45,388 nucleotides of DNA from an uncultured Prevotellaceae bacterium (GTDB taxonomy: Bacteria > Bacteroidota > Bacteroidia > Bacteroidales > Bacteroidaceae). The position numbers and the translations under genes are program-made. Of the stretch, positions 41,001 to 45,388 are shown piece by piece (within the stretch, counting starts at the first letter, position 1; every line of letters begins with the position of its first letter). The notes under the pieces are model-generated. The model was given only the letters and a program-made list of their open reading frames with translations. It had not been told where the DNA came from and made no database searches. The DNA is taken from positions 1 through 45,388 of the forward strand of contig CALFJA010000106.1 in assembly GCA_937877605.1 (NCBI GenBank). The letters are read 5' to 3'.

Positions 41001-41538
41001 GGAACTTCGGTTTGTCGAGGGAAGCGATGTGCTCGTGAAGCGGGTTAAATGTAATTTCCGCGTTATGGGAAAAAAATTCGGCAAGGACATGAAGACAGTG
41101 GCCAATGCGGTCGAGCAACTTACCCAGGACCAAATCATGCAATTGGAGCGTGAAGGGGAAATCATCCTCGACACCTTTAAAATTGAACTTGCCGATGTGG
41201 AAGTGGTCAGTCAAGATATTCCAGGATGGCTCGTGGCAAACGAAGGCAATCTTACCGTGGCTCTCGAAGTCACACTCACGGAGGAACTTCGTCAGGAAGG
41301 ACTCGTCAGGGAACTCATCAACCGCATACAGAATCTACGAAAAGAGCAGGGATTGGAAATAACCGACCACATTGTTCTTTCCGTCTCTCCCGACGATACA
41401 CTCCAGAATGCACTCAACCAATATGCTGACTACCTCAAGGAACAGGTTCTCGCCGAGCGACTGATGTTGGAAACGAACAATGGCACTGTCATTGACATAG
41501 ACGGACTTAAACTGCAAATCACAATTAATAAACTATAA
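38005..41538 (+). CDS. ileS: Isoleucyl-tRNA synthetase
   Basis: This 1177-residue class I synthetase loads isoleucine onto tRNA-Ile. The HIGH-like motif is GPPSANGHPGIHHVLARS (about 50-67). The editing domain contains AAWTTTPWTLPSNTALCVG. The KMSKS motif reads GNKMSKHVGN. Anticodon-binding and C-terminal domains follow. No C-terminal Cys4 zinc motif is present at the end; this, with the KMSK-H sequence, resembles the second, eukaryote-like bacterial IleRS type, a classification by pattern only. It is the first gene of ileS-dksA-like-lspA; the DksA-like gene starts 2 bases later. Confidence 0.98.
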   Translation: MTEKKFPQPKGLDLRETGRTMLGRWQERNVFGRSVDERDGCPQFVFYEGPPSANGHPGIHHVLARSIKDTFNRYKTMKGFQVHRKAGWDTHGLPVELGVEKELGITKADIDNKDSERYISTEDYNHRCRENVMKFTAEWRALTEQMGYFVDLDHPYITYDNKYIETLWWLLQQLYKKGLLYKGYTIQPYSPAAGTGLSSHELNQPGCYRDVKDTTATVLFEVTSVRPEWEGWGRVYVAAWTTTPWTLPSNTALCVGPKIDYVALRTYHPYTHEPMTLLMAESRVAAYFGTEGAEKPLEAYNPEEKIMPYKVVGRYKGIELVGVTYQQLMPWVLPVAKLDKNAPRFVQNYAERHSEKVFTGETGRDRFVEMGEKAFRIIPGDYVTTEDGTGIVHIAPTFGADDAKVAKDAEVPALYLINKKGEPRPMVDLEGKYYVTEELDKNFLDRCVDFQLYGKYAGCYVKNAYDPQFNQNGYDEKAASKAEDLNLVLSLEMKKDGSLLRMEKHVHNYPHCWRTDKPVLYYPLDSWFIRSTAAKDRMVELNKTINWQPTSTGTGRFGNWLENLNDWNLSRSRFWGTPLPIWCNDDGEEICIGSVAELYKEIEKSVSAGIMDKNPLKEAGFIPDDFSQENYDRIDLHRPYIDRIVLVSPSGKAMHRETDLIDVWFDSGSMPYAQVHYPFENREAVDSRKAFPADFINEGVDQTRGWFFTLHAIATMVFDSVAFKNVISTGLVLDAKGNKMSKHVGNVTNPFEMMDKYGSDAVRFYMMTNSEPWDNLKFDPEGVDEIRRKFFGTLYNTYSFFALYANVDGFTADTEWVNYSDRPEIDRWIISSLHTLIGNVTAEMDLYDPTRAGRLIDKFVDDDLSNWYVRLNRKRFWGKEMSQDKRSAYHTLYECLITVTKLLAPFAPFYSDQLYSQLGGEKDSVHLDFYPTPNGQLIDKELEERMTLAQRITSMTLALRRKVNIKVRQPLQTIMIPTGSQQKSIEAVRDIILSEVNVKELRFVEGSDVLVKRVKCNFRVMGKKFGKDMKTVANAVEQLTQDQIMQLEREGEIILDTFKIELADVEVVSQDIPGWLVANEGNLTVALEVTLTEELRQEGLVRELINRIQNLRKEQGLEITDHIVLSVSPDDTLQNALNQYADYLKEQVLAERLMLETNNGTVIDIDGLKLQITINKL

Positions 41539-41540
41539 CT

Positions 41541-41921
41541 ATGGCAACAAAAAAGCGTTACACAGATGCTGAGTTGGAAGAATTCCGTCAGCTCATCAAT
41601 GAGAAACTGGCCGAAGCGCGCCAAAGCCTTGACACCGTACTCGCACAATTGAGCAACGAGGGTGAAAACGGGGTGGACGATACTGCACCCACTTACAAGA
41701 TGCTGGAAGAGGGGAGCGCTTCTCAGTCGAAGGAAGAACTCATGGAGTTTGCCTATCGGCAGCAGAAATATGTCAATTCTCTGGAGGGGGCTCTTGTCCG
41801 CATTCAGAACAAGACCTACGGCATCGACCGCATTACAGGCGAGTTGATTCCCAAAGAGCGGCTGCTGAGGGTTCCGAACGCAACCCTTAGCGTTGAATCG
41901 AAGAATGCGCGAAGCAAATAA
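41541..41921 (+). CDS. TraR/DksA-like protein lacking zinc-finger cysteines
   Basis: This 126-residue protein has a long helical hairpin (about 8-90: LEEFRQLINEKLAEARQSLD, EELMEFAYRQQKYVNSLEGAL) with a DTAPTYKMLEEG link, then the globular end KTYGIDRITGELIPKERLLRVPNATL. Relatives have at least one Cys at the YGI-C position and the classic C4 finger; here that place is Asp96 and the protein has no Cys at all. DksA-type factors reach into the RNA polymerase secondary channel. The coiled-coil tip and ppGpp-linked role cannot be confirmed. It sits 2 bases after ileS and directly before lspA, a usual order for this phylum. Confidence 0.88.
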   Translation: MATKKRYTDAELEEFRQLINEKLAEARQSLDTVLAQLSNEGENGVDDTAPTYKMLEEGSASQSKEELMEFAYRQQKYVNSLEGALVRIQNKTYGIDRITGELIPKERLLRVPNATLSVESKNARSK

Positions 41922-41925
41922 GCAG

Positions 41926-42549
41926 ATGAAACAGCGTAGTCTGCCATTCTCGTCTGCCCAATGGGCATGTCTTACCGTACTTCTGCTTATCATCATCGAT
42001 CAGTTTGTGAAGGTATGGGTAAAGACACACATGACCCTCGGCCAATGTATTCCCGTAACCACATGGTTTCAAATACATTTCGTCGAGAACAATGGCATGG
42101 CATACGGAATGACTTTCTTCAACAAGCTCTTCCTCAGTTCGTTGAGAATAGTTATCGTGGCAGCACTGATTTGGTACATATGTCGCCTAATCAAGCGTAA
42201 GGCACGCTTGAGATACATCCTCCTGCTTTCTGTCATCGTTGCAGGTGCTCTCGGCAATATCATCGACAGCCTGTTCTATGGGCTGATATTCACCGAATCG
42301 ACATTCTACCACATAGCATCGTTCGCGCCAATCGGTGAAGGGTATGCCTCCTTCCTGACGGGAAGAGTGGTCGACATGCTCTATTTCCCCCTTTTCCACT
42401 TCACATGGCCGGAATGGCTGCCCGTAGTAGGAGGACAACCCCATACCTTCTTCTCACCGGTGTTCAATCTTGCCGATGCCTACATTTCCGTATCCGTTGT
42501 TGCGCTCATACTTTTCTGCCGTGCAGATTTTGAAGGCAAAGCAAAATGA
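41926..42549 (+). CDS. lspA: Lipoprotein signal peptidase (signal peptidase II)
   Basis: This 207-residue inner-membrane aspartyl protease cleaves lipoprotein signal peptides after lipid is attached. Four hydrophobic segments are visible. The catalytic Asp residues lie in AGALGNIIDSLFYG and FNLADAYISVSVV, as in the family motifs GNxxDR and FNxAD. The HFVENNGMAYGM segment is also typical. At 207 residues it is longer than the E. coli enzyme (164), mainly from an extra loop after GNIID, common in Bacteroidetes. An alternative ATG at 41905 would overlap dksA-like by 17 bases. It overlaps the DUF4296 gene by 4 bases. Confidence 0.95.
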   Translation: MKQRSLPFSSAQWACLTVLLLIIIDQFVKVWVKTHMTLGQCIPVTTWFQIHFVENNGMAYGMTFFNKLFLSSLRIVIVAALIWYICRLIKRKARLRYILLLSVIVAGALGNIIDSLFYGLIFTESTFYHIASFAPIGEGYASFLTGRVVDMLYFPLFHFTWPEWLPVVGGQPHTFFSPVFNLADAYISVSVVALILFCRADFEGKAK

Positions 42550-43694
42550 AACGAAACATGAAAAAGTCCTCCACCTTCATCCTCTATCTTTCATCCTTCG
42601 TTCTGCTTTCCCTTCTATGGGGGTGTAAGCCGGCCATACCAAAGGGTATCCTGAAACCTTCCAAGATGGAGTCGCTGCTTTACGACTATCATTATGCAGA
42701 GAACCTTCCCTACAAGGGAGTACAACCCGAAGTGGCAAGGGAACTCTACACCCAAAGCGTACTGAAAAAACACAAGGTCAGCCCACAGCAATTTCAAACA
42801 TCCTTGGCCTACTATTCACGCCATGCCGACAAACTGCTGGAAATATACAAGCACCTGGACGAACGCTATACGGAGCAGTCGCTTGCGTTGGGCGGCAATG
42901 TCGCAGCTCAATCCAGGAAAACATATTCCAACTCCTCTGACACCGTCGATATCTGGCAGGAAAGCCCTGCATTACTTTTATTTCCATATAAAACACGCCA
43001 GTCCATCTTTTTCGACATTCCAATCGATACCGCACATCATGCCGGAGACAACTATCAGTTGGAGTTCAATACACGCTACATCTACCCCGACGGGCAGAAG
43101 AGCAGCGTGGTCTTGCTCTGTCTTGTGCTGAAGAACGACAGTACCATCATTGCACAGACCCAACCGTCCTCGTCCGGGCATTTCCAGTTACGGGTGAGCG
43201 ACACCAAGGCATTGGGTGTCAAGCGGCTCTGTGGCTATATGCTCCTTAACCCGACTCCCATCCAATCTTCGCAATCTTTGTTCCGGGCATTGCTCTTTGA
43301 AAACATACAGTTGCTACGCATGCATAATGCGCCAACATCTCCAGCAGGTCCTGCCGCACAAAGCTCTGAAACAGATACGGTTCCACAATCTCCCCAACGA
43401 TTAAACGACCAAACCCCTAAACGCCCAATCCCCCAAACGCCCAACCCCCTAAACAACCAAACGCCCAAACAACCAAACGGCCAAACACTCGCTACGCGCT
43501 TGTCAGGGGCAAGAACTAAACCACTAAACGACCAAACGACCAAACATTCTGCAACCTCCCGTCCCAAACTTCCTCCTCGACGATTGCAATCGCCGGCAGA
43601 ACGAAGGAAGAGAGTGGATTCCCTTGCACGCAAGGCTGCCGAACTGCCACCGCTTCCTCCCAAGAACAATTGGAAACTAACACCACAAAAATAA
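42546..43694 (+). CDS. DUF4296 lipoprotein with octamer-repeat-encoded tail
   Basis: This 382-residue protein has a lipoprotein signal peptide ending LLSLLWGCKP (lipobox Cys about 27), then the DUF4296 core (about 30-120: ILKPSKMESLLYDYHYAEN, LYTQSVLKKHKVSPQQFQTSLAYYSRH). A beta-rich domain follows to about 270. The C-terminal part (about 285-335) is low-complexity with repeating Gln-Thr-Pro-Lys/Asn, encoded by a run of octanucleotide repeats, then a basic and proline-rich end. The repeat-coded tail is not part of the known family and probably grew by slippage. The function of DUF4296 is unknown. It is encoded right after lspA, and the next gene overlaps it by one base. Confidence 0.85.
   Translation: MKRNMKKSSTFILYLSSFVLLSLLWGCKPAIPKGILKPSKMESLLYDYHYAENLPYKGVQPEVARELYTQSVLKKHKVSPQQFQTSLAYYSRHADKLLEIYKHLDERYTEQSLALGGNVAAQSRKTYSNSSDTVDIWQESPALLLFPYKTRQSIFFDIPIDTAHHAGDNYQLEFNTRYIYPDGQKSSVVLLCLVLKNDSTIIAQTQPSSSGHFQLRVSDTKALGVKRLCGYMLLNPTPIQSSQSLFRALLFENIQLLRMHNAPTSPAGPAAQSSETDTVPQSPQRLNDQTPKRPIPQTPNPLNNQTPKQPNGQTLATRLSGARTKPLNDQTTKHSATSRPKLPPRRLQSPAERRKRVDSLARKAAELPPLPPKNNWKLTPQK
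43403..43545 (+). repeat. Octanucleotide array inside the DUF4296 gene
   Basis: AAAC recurs every 8 bp at 43403, 43411, 43419, 43435, 43451, 43459, 43467, 43475 and 43483 (43427 and 43443 are degenerate members). After a 35-base step it recurs at 43518, 43526, 43534 and 43542. Units read AAACGACC, AAACAACC, AAACGCCC or AAACGGCC. Three units equal 24 bp, eight codons. The same octamer family as 29604-29675. Confidence 0.92.
43489..43513. repeat. GCTACGCGCTTG-type element, copy 2
   Basis: GCTACGCGCTTGTC, three bases, GGCAAGAA lies in the 35-base step inside the octamer array, in the coding region. It shares its left 12 bases and right 8 bases with the element at 32866-32891. Confidence 0.5.
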
Positions 43695-45325
43695 TGAAAA
43701 AAGCAATCTTCATTCTTTCATTACTTCATTCTTTCATTCTTTCATCCACCGCATGTACCAATCTCATTGTCGGCAAGAAAGCCTCGGTCGACGGCTCTGT
43801 CATGTGCACCTACAATGCCGATGACTATGGTATGTTCGGCAACCTTTGCCATTATCCCGCAGCCGCACATCCCGAAGGCTCGATGCGGCAGGTCTACGAC
43901 TGGGACAACGGTAAGTACCACGGACAAATCCCCGAGGCAAGACAGACCTACAATGTCATAGGAAACATCAACGAGTTTCAGGTCTGCATCGGTGAAACCA
44001 CTTATGGCGGACGGCCGGAGATGGAAGACTCCACGGGGATACTCGACTACGGCTCACTCATCTACATTGCCCTTCAGCGGTCGCGCACCGCACGCGAAGC
44101 CATTCAGGTCATGACCACCCTGGCCAACACCTATGGCTATTGCTCCGGAGGCGAGACCTTCACCATCTGCGATCCCGACGAAGCGTGGATCATGGAAATG
44201 CAGGGAAAAGGAGCGGGCTCAAAGGGAGTCGTGTGGGTGGCCTTGAGAATACCTGACGATGCCATCTGCGGACATGCCAACCAAAGCAGGATAGGACGCT
44301 TCGACATGGCCGACAAGAAAAATGTACTCTACAGCAAGGATGTCATTTCCTTTGCCCGAAAAAATGGATGGTACACAGGGGCCGACCGCGATTTCTCCTG
44401 GAAAGATGCCTACGCCAAGCCCGATTTCAGCGGACGACGGATATGCGACGCACGCGTCTGGACTTTCTTCAACCGATATGCATCCAATATGGACCGATAC
44501 CTCCCCTGGATTCTCGGAACCGAGCCCGAAGCGGAGGATATGCCTCTCTGGATAGTTCCCGACAGGAAACTCTCCGTGCACGATTTGGCCACCGCCATGC
44601 GCGACCACTTCGAAAATACACCGCTTGCACTTGACACTACAAGCATTGGAGGCGGAATCTGGGAGATGCCCTATCGGCCGACACCCTTGTATTTTAAGGT
44701 GGATGGCAAGCAATATTTCAACGAACGCCCCATCAGTACACAGCAGACGGCCTTCACATTCATAGCACAGATGCGTGCTTGGCTGCCACGGCAGATTGGG
44801 GGAGTCCTGTGGTTCGGCAACGACGATGCCAACATGGTTGCCTATACACCCATCTACTGCGCAAACACACAACAGCCCGACTGCTACAATACGCCGGAAG
44901 CAGACATTACGCACTTCAGTCCTGACAATGCCTTCTGGATGTGCAACTTCGTCGCCAACATGGTCTATCCGCGCTACAGCATGCTCTTCCCGGAACTCGA
45001 GGCTGTCAGGGATTCACTCGAAAAGTACTATCTTCAGCAACAGCCCGAGGTAGAGGAAAAAGCGCTGGCGCTATATGGTGAGGCTCCGGACAAGGCCGTG
45101 GCATTCCTTGAAAAACATTCCGGACAGATGGCCGAACAGATGATGAAGGCATGGCAACAACTTGCAAAACGCATCATCGTCAAATACAACGATATGACCA
45201 TACGGCCCGACTCTGCCGGCATACTTCTCCCAGGACGCGTCAAGCGACCGGGCTATCCAACTTCCTTCGCACGGAAACTCGTAAAGGAAACTGGCGACCG
45301 CTATCTGGTTCCCAACGAAGAATAA
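43694..45325 (+). CDS. C69-family dipeptidase, secreted
   Basis: This 543-residue Ntn-type peptidase of the dipeptidase A (PepD) family has signal peptide MKKAIFILSLLHSFILSSTA. It is followed by CTNLIVGKKASVDGSVMC, where the Cys directly after the predicted cut is the family's N-terminal nucleophile. Further landmarks: VCIGETTYGGRPE, YCSGGETFTICDPDEAWIMEM, CGHANQSRIGRF. It probably cleaves dipeptides in the periplasm or outside, fitting the POT transporter of the window. The start at 43694 overlaps the previous stop by one base. Part of the signal peptide is encoded by five octamer repeats (43709-43748), a possible slippage switch. Confidence 0.93.
   Translation: MKKAIFILSLLHSFILSSTACTNLIVGKKASVDGSVMCTYNADDYGMFGNLCHYPAAAHPEGSMRQVYDWDNGKYHGQIPEARQTYNVIGNINEFQVCIGETTYGGRPEMEDSTGILDYGSLIYIALQRSRTAREAIQVMTTLANTYGYCSGGETFTICDPDEAWIMEMQGKGAGSKGVVWVALRIPDDAICGHANQSRIGRFDMADKKNVLYSKDVISFARKNGWYTGADRDFSWKDAYAKPDFSGRRICDARVWTFFNRYASNMDRYLPWILGTEPEAEDMPLWIVPDRKLSVHDLATAMRDHFENTPLALDTTSIGGGIWEMPYRPTPLYFKVDGKQYFNERPISTQQTAFTFIAQMRAWLPRQIGGVLWFGNDDANMVAYTPIYCANTQQPDCYNTPEADITHFSPDNAFWMCNFVANMVYPRYSMLFPELEAVRDSLEKYYLQQQPEVEEKALALYGEAPDKAVAFLEKHSGQMAEQMMKAWQQLAKRIIVKYNDMTIRPDSAGILLPGRVKRPGYPTSFARKLVKETGDRYLVPNEE
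43709..43748 (+). repeat. Octanucleotide repeat within the C69 peptidase signal peptide
   Basis: Five 8-bp units at exact spacing read TTCATTCT, TTCATTAC, TTCATTCT, TTCATTCT and TTCATCCA. They encode FILSLLHSFILS. Eight is not a multiple of three, so gain or loss of one unit would shift the reading frame. Confidence 0.9.
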
Positions 45326-45337
45326 GCCACGATGTTT

Positions 45338-45358
45338 TCCCTCTTACGGTAAGAGGGA
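45338..45358. repeat. Short inverted repeat after the C69 peptidase gene
   Basis: TCCCTCTTA pairs with TAAGAGGGA around CGG, 13 bases beyond the stop codon. No T-run follows within the window. It resembles the stem at 14130-14150. Confidence 0.6.
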
Positions 45359-45388
45359 GTAAGTGAGTTATGATTAAAGTGCCAGATC

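Overview
The window reads as a chromosomal segment of a Bacteroidales bacterium, most likely Prevotellaceae (Prevotella in the broad sense). The support is threefold. Promoters fit the Bacteroidetes housekeeping pattern (TTTG, 19-21 bp, TAnnTTTG) and lie before several genes. The gene content is typical of the phylum: type IX secretion sorting domains, a PorD-like protein, an HU-CCDC81/SPOR protein, DUF3127, DUF4296, a YcbB-like L,D-transpeptidase and a metallo-type KdsA. Intergenic DNA is full of short tandem and palindromic repeats. No phage, transposase, CRISPR array or plasmid gene is visible.

Layout. 1-480 (+) is the 3' end of ribonuclease Z, followed by about 650 bp of apparently non-coding DNA. 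1256-4539 (+) is a tight five-gene envelope set: mini secreted sorting-domain protein, L,D-transpeptidase, ECF sigma factor, small membrane protein, Spy-like periplasmic protein. 4573-8137 (-) holds uvrA and a type B sorting-domain protein. 8275-12069 (+) holds a LysM/periplasmic-binding protein, an outer-membrane barrel and a POT peptide transporter. 12070-13858 carries a 22-bp-period repeat array and two broken genes. 13970-20321 (-) is tRNA-Arg(TCT), then (reading leftward from dnaN) dnaN, a DnaQ-like exonuclease, porD, recN and a TPR protein with a dead protease-like domain. 20543-20926 (+) is a DUF3127 protein with an SSB-like acidic tail. 21235-24796 (-) is HU/SPOR protein, FHA protein, ftsE, lysC. 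24920-28892 (-) is an envelope polysaccharide operon: ugd, glycosyltransferase, nucleotidyltransferase-like protein, kdsA. 29114-31551 (-) is rsmG, MBL hydrolase, ruvC and a small secreted protein. 32124-32819 (-) is trmN6. 33110-37894 (+) is lon, tgt and an LptF/LptG permease. 38005-45325 (+) is ileS, a DksA-like protein without cysteines, lspA, a DUF4296 lipoprotein and a C69 dipeptidase.

The coding genes are mostly core functions: DNA repair and replication, translation, tRNA modification, lipoprotein maturation, LPS and cell wall. The unusual content is in the repeats. Octanucleotide arrays of one family (AAACAACC type) sit in the leader of one secreted-protein gene and inside the coding region of a lipoprotein. 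A different octamer (TTCATTCT) builds part of a peptidase signal peptide. Two separate arrays share an exact 22-bp period and a CGTTTgGGC core. A 60-bp direct repeat duplicates the rsmG promoter region. Several proteins have lost expected key residues: a trypsin-like fold without His/Ser, a DksA-like protein without Cys, and UvrA with an apparently incomplete first zinc site.
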